A DNA stretch of 64,000 bases from Sinorhizobium sp. BG8 (GTDB taxonomy: Bacteria; Pseudomonadota; Alphaproteobacteria; Rhizobiales; Rhizobiaceae). This document shows, one piece after another, positions 28,254 through 37,061 of the stretch. The notes under the pieces are model-generated. The model was not told the DNA's origin. It searched no databases and worked only from the letters and a program-made list of their open reading frames with translations. Numbering within the stretch: the first letter of the stretch is position 1; each line of letters opens with the position of its first letter. Position numbers and translations under genes: made by a program. Location of the stretch: assembly GCF_016864555.1 (NCBI RefSeq), contig NZ_CP044012.1:1074597-1138596 (forward strand), in the 5' to 3' direction.

Positions 28254-29306
28254 ATGAGCCTCACCAGATCCAATGCCTCGATCAAGGACGTCGCGAAGAG
28301 CGCCGACGTTTCCGTGGGAACGGTGTCGCGCTATTTCAACGAGCCCGAGCGGGTAAAGGACGAGACCCGATTGCGTATACAGGCGGCCATCGAAGCGCTC
28401 GGATACCTGCCGAACAATCTCGCTCGCAACTTCAGGCTCGGTAAGACGGGCACCATACTGGTGCTGGTTTGGACCATCGGAGATCCGTTCTACGGGGATG
28501 TCCTTTCCGGAATCTCCCGCGTCGCGGTCGAGAAGGGCTATCGCATCAGCATCCGGGAGTTCGCGCCCGGCAGCCTGTCCAATACCGACCTCAACGATAT
28601 CGTCACATCGCGCCAGGCCGACGGCATCGTGGTACTTGGCGGTGCAGCACCCTTTCGCCGCAGCGACGATCACTCTGTCGAAGCGCATCCGGCGATCGTC
28701 GTTTGCGGTGAAACTGCCGATACCGAGCTTCTGCCCTATCCCCGCGTGCAGGTGAATGGCCATCAGGCTTGCAACGAAATCACGCAGTACCTCATCGGCC
28801 TCGGACATGAACGGATCGGCTTCATGCGCGGAGAACAAGGCTCGGCCATGGTTCAGGATCGCGAGACCGGTTATCGCTCGGCGATGGAACATGCAGGTCT
28901 ACCGGTGGAAGACGACTGGATGGCCTCCGGAAACCTGACGGCAGAAGGCGCAAGGCGCGCAACCCGGCAGCTGATCAACGCGCAGAGCCGACCGACGGCA
29001 ATCGTCTGCGCCAACGACGAAATGGCCTTCGGTGCCATGGCCGAGCTACGCATCTTGGGGTTCTCCGTACCCGAAGACATTTCCGTCGTCGGCTTCGACA
29101 ACACGCGCTACGCAGCGCTTATGAATCCGCCGCTCACCACGATCGCCCAGCCCACCGCGGATATCGGTGAGCGCAGCATGTACCGGTTGCTGCGGGCGAT
29201 GAAGAACCGCGCATCGGAATCGGGCGTCGAATACGTTCCCCATCAGCTCATTCTTCGGGAGTCGGCGCGCGCACCGACGAAGAAGCATCGGGCGCCTTCA
29301 GTGTAG
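28254..29306 (+). CDS. LacI family transcriptional repressor
   Basis: A 350-residue regulator: N-terminal helix-turn-helix ASIKDVAKSADVSVGTVSRYFNEPERV with the hinge helix LGYLPNNLARNFRLG, then a periplasmic-binding-like sensor domain (ILVLVWTIGDPFYGDVLSGI; ADGIVVLGG; FDNTRYAALMNPPLTTIAQP). The frame is open for another 33 codons upstream. I chose the ATG at 28254 because GGGTGA precedes it and the domain begins a few residues later; 28242 is the alternative. Divergent from the oxidoreductase/transport operon and likely to control it through O1 and O2. Confidence 0.88.
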   Translation: MSLTRSNASIKDVAKSADVSVGTVSRYFNEPERVKDETRLRIQAAIEALGYLPNNLARNFRLGKTGTILVLVWTIGDPFYGDVLSGISRVAVEKGYRISIREFAPGSLSNTDLNDIVTSRQADGIVVLGGAAPFRRSDDHSVEAHPAIVVCGETADTELLPYPRVQVNGHQACNEITQYLIGLGHERIGFMRGEQGSAMVQDRETGYRSAMEHAGLPVEDDWMASGNLTAEGARRATRQLINAQSRPTAIVCANDEMAFGAMAELRILGFSVPEDISVVGFDNTRYAALMNPPLTTIAQPTADIGERSMYRLLRAMKNRASESGVEYVPHQLILRESARAPTKKHRAPSV

Positions 29307-29349
29307 CTGTGAAAACTTGTGTTTCGTTCCGCACGAATGGAGGAACAAG

Positions 29350-31011
29350 CTACATGTTCGGATAGACCGGTCCTTCGCCGCCTTGTGGCGGCACCCAGTT
29401 GATGTTCTGGTTGGGGTCCTTGATGTCGCAGGTCTTGCAGTGGACGCAGTTCTGGGCGTTGATGACGAACACGTCCTTGCCGTCCTTTTCCACCCATTCG
29501 TAGACGCCGGCCGGACAGTAGCGCGTCGAGGGGCCGGCATAGACGTCGAGCTCGGAGGACTTCTGCAGCTCGGGGTTCTTCAGCTGCAGATGGATCGGCT
29601 GGTCTTCCTCGTGGTTGGTGTTGGACAGGAACACCGAGGACAGCCGGTCGAAGGTGAGCACGCCGTCGGGCTTCGGGTAGTCGATCTTCTCGTGCTTGGC
29701 CGCCGGCTCCAGGCTCTGCGCATCGGTCTTGCCGTGCTTCATCGTGCCGAAGAAGGAGAAGCCGAACAGCGTGTTCGTCCACATGTCGAGGCCGCCGAGC
29801 GCCACGCCGACCGCCGTGCCGAAGCGCGACCACAGCGGCTTGACGTTGCGCACCCGTTTCAGGTCCTGGCCGATGGCGCTGAGACGCCAGCCGGCCTCGA
29901 TCTCGTGCGGCTCGTCATTGGCCCGGCCGCCGGCGATCGCATCGGCGATCTTCTCGGCCGCGAGAATGCCCGACAGCACCGCATTGTGGCTGCCCTTGAT
30001 GCGCGGCACGTTGACGAAGCCGGCCGAGCAGCCGATCAGCGCGCCGCCCGGGAACGACAGCTTCGGCACCGACTGGAAGCCCCCCTCGGTGATGGCCCGC
30101 GCGCCATAGGACAGCCGCTTGCCGCCCTCGAAGGTGCCGCGGATCGCCGGGTGTGTCTTGAAGCGCTGGAACTCCTCGAAGGGGAAGAGATAGGGGTTCT
30201 TGTAGTTGAGGTGGACGACGAAGCCGACGGCCACCAGATTGTCCTCGAGATGGTAGAGGAAGGAGCCTCCGCCGGTCTTCATGCCGAGCGGCCAGCCGAA
30301 GGAATGCTGCACCAGGCCGGGCCGGTGATGCTCGGGCCTGACCTGCCAGAGCTCCTTGAGGCCGATGCCGAATTTTTGCGGCTCGCGACCCTTCTGCAGA
30401 TCGAATTTTTCAATCAGCTGCTTGGCCAGCGAACCGCGCACGCCCTCGCCGATCAGCACGTACTTGCCCATCAGCGCCATGCCGCGGGTATAGTTCGGGC
30501 CGGGCTCGCCGCTGCGCTCGATGCCCATGTCGCCGGTGGCGACCCCGATGACGGCACCCGCGTCATTGTAGAGCACCTCGGTCGCGGCAAAGCCCGGATA
30601 GATCTCGACGCCCAGCGCCTCGGCATGGGTGGCCAGCCAGCGACAGACATTGCCGAGCGAGACGATGTAGTTGCCGTGGTTGTTCATCAAGGGCGGCATC
30701 AGGGCGTTGGGCAGGCGCACCGAGCCGGCCGGGCCGAGGAACAGGAACTGGTCGTCCGTCACCTCGGTCTTGAAGGGATGGTCGGCCTCCTCGCGCCAGC
30801 CGGGCAGCAGCCGATCAATACCGATCGGGTCGACGACGGCGCCCGAGAGAATATGCGCCCCGACTTCCGCGCCCTTTTCCAGAACCACGACCGACAGCTC
30901 CGGATTGACCTGCTTCAACCGGATCGCCGCCGACAGCCCTGCCGGGCCCGCTCCCACGATCACAACGTCGAATTCCATGCTCTCGCGGTCGGGGAGGTCT
31001 GCTTGTTCCAT
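29350..31011 (-). CDS. electron transfer flavoprotein-ubiquinone oxidoreductase (ETF-QO)
   Basis: A 553-residue monotopic membrane flavoprotein passing electrons from ETF to ubiquinone. Visible are the FAD motif VVIVGAGPAGLSAAIRL, the quinone-binding region, and the C-terminal 4Fe-4S ferredoxin-like site with Cys in RYCPAGVYEW and CVHCKTCDIKDP. The ATG at 31011 is preferred to a TTG at 31023. Rhizobia usually keep a chromosomal ETF-QO, so a copy beside dedicated etfBA genes suggests a specialised pair for the demethylases in this region. Confidence 0.92.
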   Translation of the reverse strand: MEQADLPDRESMEFDVVIVGAGPAGLSAAIRLKQVNPELSVVVLEKGAEVGAHILSGAVVDPIGIDRLLPGWREEADHPFKTEVTDDQFLFLGPAGSVRLPNALMPPLMNNHGNYIVSLGNVCRWLATHAEALGVEIYPGFAATEVLYNDAGAVIGVATGDMGIERSGEPGPNYTRGMALMGKYVLIGEGVRGSLAKQLIEKFDLQKGREPQKFGIGLKELWQVRPEHHRPGLVQHSFGWPLGMKTGGGSFLYHLEDNLVAVGFVVHLNYKNPYLFPFEEFQRFKTHPAIRGTFEGGKRLSYGARAITEGGFQSVPKLSFPGGALIGCSAGFVNVPRIKGSHNAVLSGILAAEKIADAIAGGRANDEPHEIEAGWRLSAIGQDLKRVRNVKPLWSRFGTAVGVALGGLDMWTNTLFGFSFFGTMKHGKTDAQSLEPAAKHEKIDYPKPDGVLTFDRLSSVFLSNTNHEEDQPIHLQLKNPELQKSSELDVYAGPSTRYCPAGVYEWVEKDGKDVFVINAQNCVHCKTCDIKDPNQNINWVPPQGGEGPVYPNM

Positions 31012-31040
31012 TGCGATTTCCAAGAAAATCCAAACTCAGA

Positions 31041-31742
31041 TCAACGAAGAGCGTCGACTTCGCACCACACGGCAAGCATCGGTTCTGCCGTACAGCGTAT
31101 GGCAAACTTTTCACCCGCGTCGACCAGTTGAACGCCGCCGACACGCTTCTTCTCCCACTCGCCATCATTGAGGGAAACCTCGGCATTGGAGAGAAACAGC
31201 ATCAGGCGCCGCCGAGGATGCTTGTGATCGGGGAAGCGGCAATAGGGCGCCATCACGGTCAGCCCAACCTGCACGTCGGCACGTTCTTCCAAACCACCCG
31301 GTCCCGCCACGGTGGCATGGGCGTGGGATGCTGAAAAGTTGACGCTGGCATAGGGTCCCCCTGCCCCGATGCGCCGGGACAAGTGCGGCCCGAGCTGCTC
31401 GAGTAGAGCGGCGAGACTTCCGAGATCGCCCTTTATCTTCTTCAGGTTTTGAAGTGCCCGGCCCCAATAGGGCAAATCGGAGACGATATCCGCTGGCAAC
31501 CCTCCTGAGCGCCCGCAACTTTCGAGCCGGGCATAGGCCTGCCCCGCCACGAGCCGCGCCATGACGGGTGACCCCGATGACAGGAGTGTGGTGAAGACGG
31601 TCGTAATAAGCGTCTGGAGAGCGTGCGGCCGCCTGCGAGGCTTGACCATTCCCCCGGTCATTGCGGGTTCTTCCGGCCAAAGGGATGCAACAGCATCTGC
31701 GGGTTTCGCCGCGTCCGTGGAACGACTGCGGGACTGCTGCAC
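31041..31742 (-). CDS. DMSP-lyase-like cupin with degenerate metal site
   Basis: Up to 233 residues; translation may start at the second or third Met, before KPRRRPHALQTL. The C-terminal half is a cupin related to the DddL/DddQ dimethylsulfoniopropionate lyase family and to the protein encoded at 33639-34244. Where that paralog reads [15 protein letters not shown], this one has HKHPRRRLMLFLSNA, so the Glu ligand is Arg. The later His (PPGIRHAM) is missing too (AGEKFAIR). The His pair remains. The protein may be non-catalytic, regulatory or adapted to another reaction. Confidence 0.55.
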   Translation of the reverse strand: MQQSRSRSTDAAKPADAVASLWPEEPAMTGGMVKPRRRPHALQTLITTVFTTLLSSGSPVMARLVAGQAYARLESCGRSGGLPADIVSDLPYWGRALQNLKKIKGDLGSLAALLEQLGPHLSRRIGAGGPYASVNFSASHAHATVAGPGGLEERADVQVGLTVMAPYCRFPDHKHPRRRLMLFLSNAEVSLNDGEWEKKRVGGVQLVDAGEKFAIRCTAEPMLAVWCEVDALR

Positions 31743-31756
31743 GAATCCAAACCTCC

Positions 31757-31865
31757 GTTAACATGAAGCGATTGACCGGTAATCCAGGATGCGCCGACCG
31801 GCAAGAGGATCGCTATCTCTGCTGCGACATCATCGGGATGTCCAGCGCCCATGCGCCACGCTCCA
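31757..31865 (-). pseudogene. C-terminal remnant of a short-chain dehydrogenase
   Basis: On the minus strand the bases encode RMGAGHPDDVAAEIAILL followed by ASWITGQSLHVNGGLD. This is the standard C-terminal signature of short-chain dehydrogenase/reductases (PDDVAxxxxFL, SxxITGQxLxVNGG). Nothing of the Rossmann N-terminus or the YxxxK site is present upstream, where etfA ends. It looks like a decayed gene end wedged between etfA and the cupin gene. Confidence 0.5.
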
Positions 31866-31889
31866 CGAACGCACGTGGACCAGCGTTCC

Positions 31890-32819
31890 CTAGATCGCCT
31901 TCTGCATTTCCGGCAGGACGTCGAAGAGGTCGGCGACGAGGCCGTAGTCCGCGACCTGGAAGATCGGTGCTTCCTCGTCCTTGTTGATGGCGACGATGAC
32001 CTTCGAATCCTTCATGCCGGCCAGATGCTGGATGGCGCCGGAGATGCCGCAGGCGATGTAGAGTTCGGGCGCGACCACCTTGCCGGTCTGGCCGACCTGC
32101 CAGTCGTTCGGCGCATAGCCGGCATCGACGGCGGCGCGCGACGCACCGACGGCGGCCCCGAGCTTGTCGGCGACCGGCAGGATCACCTCCTTGAACTTCT
32201 CCGACGAGCCGAGCGCCCGGCCGCCCGAGATGATGATCTTCGCCGACGTCAGCTCCGGACGGTCCGACGACGACAGCGCATCGCCGACGAAGCTGGAAAG
32301 GCCCGGGTTTGCGCCGGCCGAAACCGTCTCGACCGCAGCCGAGCCGCCGTCCGCCGCTGCGGCAAAGCTTGCCGTGCGCACGGTGATCACCTTCTTCGCA
32401 TCGGTCGCCTGCACCGTCTGGATGGCGTTGCCGGCATAGATCGGCCGCTTGAACGTGTCGGACGAGACCACCTCGATGATCTCAGACACCTGCGCGACGT
32501 CGAGAAGGGCCGCGACCCGCGGCAGCACGTTCTTGCCGACCGAGGTGGCGGCCGCAAGGATCGTGTCATAGGAACCCGACAGCGAGACGATCAGGGCCGC
32601 CAGCGGTTCGGCCAGGTTGTTGGCGAGGCTGGCGTCGTCGGCGACGAGCACCTTGGCGACGCCGGACAGCCTTGCCGCCTGTTCGCCAACCGCCCCGGCA
32701 CCGGAGCCGGCAACCAGCACATGCACCGCGCCGCCGATCTGCGTTGCCGCCGTCAGCGCCTTGGCCGTCTGGTCGGAAAGGTGGTTCTTGTCGTGGTCAG
32801 CCAGAAGAAGAATGGCCAT
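31890..32819 (-). CDS. etfA: electron transfer flavoprotein subunit alpha
   Basis: A 309-residue EtfA/FixB protein. The C-terminal FAD domain is complete: [88 protein letters not shown] precedes the ATG. With EtfB it forms the soluble dimer that accepts electrons from flavoprotein dehydrogenases, here most plausibly the trimethylamine-dehydrogenase-type demethylases, and hands them to ETF-QO. Confidence 0.93.
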   Translation of the reverse strand: MAILLLADHDKNHLSDQTAKALTAATQIGGAVHVLVAGSGAGAVGEQAARLSGVAKVLVADDASLANNLAEPLAALIVSLSGSYDTILAAATSVGKNVLPRVAALLDVAQVSEIIEVVSSDTFKRPIYAGNAIQTVQATDAKKVITVRTASFAAAADGGSAAVETVSAGANPGLSSFVGDALSSSDRPELTSAKIIISGGRALGSSEKFKEVILPVADKLGAAVGASRAAVDAGYAPNDWQVGQTGKVVAPELYIACGISGAIQHLAGMKDSKVIVAINKDEEAPIFQVADYGLVADLFDVLPEMQKAI

Positions 32820-32844
32820 GATGTAATCTCCTATCTCTTCCGGA

Positions 32845-33594
32845 TCAAAGCACGCCGGCTTCGGTCTTCAGCTTCTCGACGAGCTCGGCGACCGACTTCA
32901 CCTTGACGCCGGCCTTGCGCCCGCCCGGCTCCTCGGTCTTCAGCACCTTCAGCCGGGCTGTCGTGTCGACGCCGAAATCGCCCGGGCTCTTCTTGTCGAG
33001 CGGCTTCTTCTTCGCCTTCATGATGTTCGGCAGCGAGGCGTAGCGCGGCTCGTTGAGCCGAAGGTCCGTCGTCACCACCGCCGGCAGCGTCACTTCGATC
33101 GTCTGCAGGCCGCCGTCGACCTCACGGGTAACCTTTGCCTTGCCCTCGCCGATCTCGACCTTCGAGGCAAACGTCCCCTGCGCCCAGCCGAGCAGCGCCG
33201 ACAGCATCTGGCCGGTCTGGTTCGAGTCGTCATCGATCGCCTGCTTGCCGACGATGATCAGCCCCGGCTGTTCGGCCTCGGCCACGCCCTTGAGGATCTT
33301 GGCGACGGCGAGCGGCTCGACCTGATCCTCGGTCTCGACCAGGATCGCCCGGTCGGCTCCCATGGCGAGTGCCGTCCTCAGCGTCTCCTCGGCCTTGGCG
33401 GGACCGATCGACACCACCACGACCTCCTCCGCCTTGCCGGCTTCCTTCAGACGCAGCGCCTCTTCCACGGAGATCTCGTCGAACGGATTCATCGACATCT
33501 TCACATTCGCAAGCTCGACACCCGTGCCATCCGCCTTCACGCGGATCTTCACGTTGTAGTCAACAACCCGCTTAACGGGGACCAAGATCTTCAT
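32845..33594 (-). CDS. etfB: electron transfer flavoprotein subunit beta
   Basis: A 249-residue EtfB protein: [19 protein letters not shown] at the N-terminus, [50 protein letters not shown] (AMP/ETF signature region) and [24 protein letters not shown]. The ATG at 33594 follows GGGAGGAAAA. An upstream extension of the open frame overlaps the cupin gene and is not used. Lies 25 bases before etfA. Confidence 0.93.
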   Translation of the reverse strand: MKILVPVKRVVDYNVKIRVKADGTGVELANVKMSMNPFDEISVEEALRLKEAGKAEEVVVVSIGPAKAEETLRTALAMGADRAILVETEDQVEPLAVAKILKGVAEAEQPGLIIVGKQAIDDDSNQTGQMLSALLGWAQGTFASKVEIGEGKAKVTREVDGGLQTIEVTLPAVVTTDLRLNEPRYASLPNIMKAKKKPLDKKSPGDFGVDTTARLKVLKTEEPGGRKAGVKVKSVAELVEKLKTEAGVL

Positions 33595-33638
33595 GGCGCA
33601 TTTTCCTCCCGCGGTCGGCCGGCGCCGACCGATTCCTG

Positions 33639-34244
33639 TCAGTGTTTCGGCTGGTCGGGCAGCAATGCCCAGAAGGCAAAGAGCGGCTTGCTGCCCGAGC
33701 GCATGGCGTGGCGAATGCCCGGCGGGTTGTAGAAGGACCCACCGATGCCGGGCGAAAACCAATCGCAATCACCGTGCTGGAACTCGCCGTCCGACAGGAC
33801 GAGATAGGTTTCCTCCGGCGCATGATCGTGATCCGGATAGCGCACGTTCGGCGCCATCAAACTGGCACCGAACCAGACATCCCCGCGATCCTCAAGACCG
33901 TCCGGGCCGACGATCAAGGTATTGGCGTGGCTCGTCGGGAAGTTCTCGCTCGCCGTATCGTCGTAGGTCGAGCGCCAACTCCATTCCAGCTGGGGTTCCA
34001 GCATCTTGAACCGCTCGATCAACAGGTCGAGCGCTGGACGTCCGGTCTTGGTTGCAAGAACCTCTTCGAGATAGCGGATGCTCACAGGGAGGCGCTTGCC
34101 GATATCCGGTCGCTCCGGCTGCGGTTCGCCCAAACGCGCAAAGATCTGCTTGATGGATCCGCGTGCGCGCGCATCCTGCGCGCACTCATCGAAGGCCGCG
34201 AAAGCCGCGTCGAGGAAACCTTGCAGAACCTCGCCTCGCGCCAT
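33639..34244 (-). CDS. DMSP-lyase family cupin protein (DddL/DddQ-like)
   Basis: A 201-residue protein. The C-terminal cupin has the metal set reported for DddQ/DddL-type lyases: two His in [15 protein letters not shown], a Glu and Tyr in the same motif, and a third His in [19 protein letters not shown]. The N-terminal half is helical. DMSP lyases split DMSP to acrylate and dimethyl sulfide. However, it lies two bases after the N-methylproline-demethylase-like gene and before etfBA. A betaine-related substrate, or an auxiliary role in demethylation, is equally possible. Confidence 0.65.
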   Translation of the reverse strand: MARGEVLQGFLDAAFAAFDECAQDARARGSIKQIFARLGEPQPERPDIGKRLPVSIRYLEEVLATKTGRPALDLLIERFKMLEPQLEWSWRSTYDDTASENFPTSHANTLIVGPDGLEDRGDVWFGASLMAPNVRYPDHDHAPEETYLVLSDGEFQHGDCDWFSPGIGGSFYNPPGIRHAMRSGSKPLFAFWALLPDQPKH

Positions 34245-34246
34245 CG

Positions 34247-36283
34247 TCAGATATCCTTGGCAAGACGCAGCGCATCGTAGATGGCGGCGTGCGTGTTACG
34301 GGCGGCGACCGCGTCGCCGATGCGGAAGAGCTGGTAGGCGCCGTCAGGATTGCGTTCGACGGTCTGCGGAGCACCGGAGAGCAGCTCATCGTATGAGACT
34401 TCGCCAAGGTTCTTCGACCCCGGCTTCAGTTCGAAATAGAGGTCATCCAGCGGGATGGTGCCGTGGTTGACGACGATCTGATCGAAGGTCTGCTGCTTTG
34501 CTACGCCGCCGTAATCGCTGCCGATATGGGCAATGATCTGGTTGCCGCTCTTTTCCGCCGCCTCGAGCCGGTAGGTGACGGTAAAGGTCGTATCGAGCTT
34601 TTGCAGCGAGCGCATGTAGGGCACGAGGTTCATGGCCATGACCTCAGGCGCGAAGGCACGGTCCGGAGTCATGATCTCGACCTTGCCGCCCGCCTTGGCG
34701 ATGAACTCAGCCGCCTGCAGGCCGGCATGGTCGCCGGCATCGTCATAGACAAGCACATTCGAGCCCGGCTTCACATCGCCCGAGATGATATCCCAGGACG
34801 AGACGACCAGCTCGTTGCCCTTCGTGAGCACATCTGTATGCGGCAAGCCACCGGTCGCGATGATCACGACATCGGGGTCTTCTGCCGTGATCGTGTCGGC
34901 TTCGGCCCAGGTGTTGAAATGGAAGGTCACGCCCAGCTTCTCGCACTGGTTCATGCGCCACTCGATGATGCTGATCATCTCCCTCCGGCGCTCGCTCTGC
35001 GACGTCAGCCGGATCTGGCCACCGGGATTGTTCGCGGCCTCGAAGACCACGACCTCATGGCCACGCTCGGCGGAGACGCGAGCGGCTTCGAGACCAGCCG
35101 GGCCGGCACCGACGACGACCACCTTCCTTCGCACATCCGCCTTGGGGATGTTGTGCGGCATCGTCTCCTCGCGGCCCGTCGCCGCATTGTGGATGCAGAA
35201 GGCAAGACCGCCCTGGTAGATACGGTCGAGACAGTAGTTCGCACCGACGCAGGGGCGGATGTCGTCTTCGCGCTTTTCGATGATCTTGCGCACGATGTGT
35301 GGGTCGGTCATGTGCGCGCGCGTCATGCCGACCATGTCGACCTTGCCGGCTGCGATCGCATGGCGAGCCGTCGCGACGTCCTGGATTTTCGCCGCATGGA
35401 AGGTCGGGAAATTGGTCGCGGCGCGCACCTCGCCTGCGAAATCCAGATGCGGTGCACTTGCCATGCCCTGGATCGGGATGACGTCCGTCAGACCCGCATC
35501 CGTGTCGATATGACCGCGGATGACGTTCAGGTAGTCGATGAGACCGCTTTCCTTGAGGCGACGGGAGATTTCCAGGCCTTCGGCCTTTCCGGTCCCGCCG
35601 GGAAGACATTCGTCGGCCGTGTAGCGCACGCCGAGAATGAAGTCGTTGCCGACGCGCTTGCGCATGGCCTTGAACACGTCGAAACAGAAGCGCATGCGGT
35701 TGTCGAGCGAACCGCCATAGGGGCCGTCGAGTTCATTGGTGAGTGGCGAGGTGAACTGGTCGATGAGGTGGCCATAGGCCTCCAGCTCGACGCCGTCCAT
35801 GCCACCGGCCTTCATGCGTTCGGCCGCATCGGCGAAATCCTTGATGATGCGCTCGATGTCCCAGTCTTCCAGCTTTTTCGGGAAGGCACGGTGAGCGGCC
35901 TCGCGGTGATGGGACGGGGCCACGACGGGCAGCCAGTCGCCCTTGTCCCACCGCGTGCGACGGCCGAGATGGGTGAGCTGGATCATGATCGCCGCGCCTT
36001 GTTCGTGCACGGCATCCGTCATTTCCCGGATCCACGGAACGATCTCATCCTTGTAGGCGAGCAGATTGTTGAAGACCGGCGGACTGTCCTTCGAGACGGC
36101 GGCGGAGCCCGCGGTCATCGTCAGCGCCACTCCACCCCTCGCCCGCTCCACCGTATAGGCACGATAACGACCCTTCGGCATCCCGTCCTCGGGATAGGCA
36201 GGCTCGTGCGACGTGACAATGATACGGTTACGCAGGGTCAGATGCTTCAGCTGGAAGGGCTGCAGCAGGGGATCGTTCGACAT
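34247..36283 (-). CDS. TMADH-type FMN/FAD N-demethylase (N-methylproline/dimethylglycine demethylase-like)
   Basis: A 678-residue flavoprotein with the trimethylamine dehydrogenase layout: an Old-Yellow-Enzyme FMN barrel (1-335, QLTHLGRRTRW, EAYGHLIDQF), an Fe-S loop, then FAD/NAD(P) domains (VVVVGAGPAGLEAARV near 388). Cys345, Cys351 and Cys363 align with three of the four 4Fe-4S cysteines of such enzymes, but the second position is Ala348. The CVGANYC form may be normal for the stachydrine-pathway branch. First gene of the leftward demethylase-cupin-etfBA-ETF-QO series, facing TetR. Confidence 0.82.
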   Translation of the reverse strand: MSNDPLLQPFQLKHLTLRNRIIVTSHEPAYPEDGMPKGRYRAYTVERARGGVALTMTAGSAAVSKDSPPVFNNLLAYKDEIVPWIREMTDAVHEQGAAIMIQLTHLGRRTRWDKGDWLPVVAPSHHREAAHRAFPKKLEDWDIERIIKDFADAAERMKAGGMDGVELEAYGHLIDQFTSPLTNELDGPYGGSLDNRMRFCFDVFKAMRKRVGNDFILGVRYTADECLPGGTGKAEGLEISRRLKESGLIDYLNVIRGHIDTDAGLTDVIPIQGMASAPHLDFAGEVRAATNFPTFHAAKIQDVATARHAIAAGKVDMVGMTRAHMTDPHIVRKIIEKREDDIRPCVGANYCLDRIYQGGLAFCIHNAATGREETMPHNIPKADVRRKVVVVGAGPAGLEAARVSAERGHEVVVFEAANNPGGQIRLTSQSERRREMISIIEWRMNQCEKLGVTFHFNTWAEADTITAEDPDVVIIATGGLPHTDVLTKGNELVVSSWDIISGDVKPGSNVLVYDDAGDHAGLQAAEFIAKAGGKVEIMTPDRAFAPEVMAMNLVPYMRSLQKLDTTFTVTYRLEAAEKSGNQIIAHIGSDYGGVAKQQTFDQIVVNHGTIPLDDLYFELKPGSKNLGEVSYDELLSGAPQTVERNPDGAYQLFRIGDAVAARNTHAAIYDALRLAKDI

Positions 36284-36329
36284 GCGCCGGGCTCCGGTCT
36301 AGGGGAATACACTATCAACGCTAACCAGG

Positions 36330-36347
36330 AATGTACACAAGTGTCAA
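36330..36347 (+). promoter_or_regulatory. candidate TetR operator, left copy
   Basis: AATGTACACAAGTGTCAA. Its reverse complement matches the element at 36375-36392 at 15 of 18 positions. It lies 47 bases upstream of the demethylase start in the divergent region. Confidence 0.5.
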
Positions 36348-36374
36348 CAATCAAAAACACGACAGAACGGATTA

Positions 36375-36392
36375 TTGACACACATGTACATT
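36375..36392 (+). promoter_or_regulatory. candidate TetR operator, right copy
   Basis: TTGACACACATGTACATT, inverted relative to the copy at 36330-36347, with centres 45 bases apart. It lies 39 bases before the tetR start. Each copy contains a TGTACA core. Confidence 0.5.
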
Positions 36393-36431
36393 TTACTTGT
36401 AAGGCCAGACAGCATTTGCTAGGAGGTAATC

Positions 36432-37061
36432 ATGGAACAGGAGACGAGTGACAGCGGCTGGCGCGGCTCCCACGAGGGATGGCTGGAGGCCGCCTACGAC
36501 TCCCTGCTCGAATCCGGCGTGGAATCGGTGAAGATTCTGCCGCTCGCAAAGCGGCTCAATCTCTCCCGGACCAGCTTCTACTGGTTCTTCAAGGACCGAG
36601 AGGAACTGTTGAGCGCGCTGATCTCGCGCTGGAGAGAAAAGAACACGGGTAACCTCGTGAAGCAGACCGAAGCCTATGCGGAGACGCTCGCCGAAGCGAT
36701 GCTGAACGTCTTCGACTGCTGGGTGAACAAGGATCTGTTCGATTCGCAGTTCGAGTTCGCTGTCCGCAGTTGGGCCCTGCAGTCGCCGGAAATCCTGGCA
36801 GAGGTGCACGCGGCCGACCAGACGAGAATGGAAGCAATCGGCCGCATGTTCATGAGGTTCGGTTATGACGAGGGCCCGGCGGACGTTCGCGCGCGAACGA
36901 CCTACCTGGTCCAGATCGGATACATCTCGATGCAGTCCAGGGAGGATCTCGCGCTCCGCATGAAGCGCATCCCGGAATACATCGCGATCTATACCGGAGA
37001 GGTTCCCCAGAAGCGGGAACTCGACCGTTTCTTCGCACGGCATGGATACAAACCGGAGTGA
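36432..37061 (+). CDS. TetR family transcriptional regulator
   Basis: A 209-residue regulator. The N-terminal helix-turn-helix reads GVESVKILPLAKRLNLSRTSFYWFFKDREELLSALI, as in TetR proteins, and the C-terminal helical domain binds an unknown ligand. The ATG has a textbook AGGAGGT at 36421-36427. It is divergent from the demethylase-ETF operon and heads the ProC-like/OpuA-like gene run, so it probably links betaine uptake with demethylation. Confidence 0.85.
   Translation: MEQETSDSGWRGSHEGWLEAAYDSLLESGVESVKILPLAKRLNLSRTSFYWFFKDREELLSALISRWREKNTGNLVKQTEAYAETLAEAMLNVFDCWVNKDLFDSQFEFAVRSWALQSPEILAEVHAADQTRMEAIGRMFMRFGYDEGPADVRARTTYLVQIGYISMQSREDLALRMKRIPEYIAIYTGEVPQKRELDRFFARHGYKPE

Noticed and set aside
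29317..31131. 604-codon plus-strand frame
   Set aside because: Antisense to ETF-QO.
33639..34244. Firm call as DMSP lyase dddQ/dddL
   Set aside because: Metal ligands fit, but the operon context is amine demethylation and no other DMSP genes (dddT, acrylate genes) are seen.
34463..36451. 662-codon open frame on the plus strand
   Set aside because: Antisense to the TMADH-type demethylase, whose motifs are unmistakable on the minus strand.
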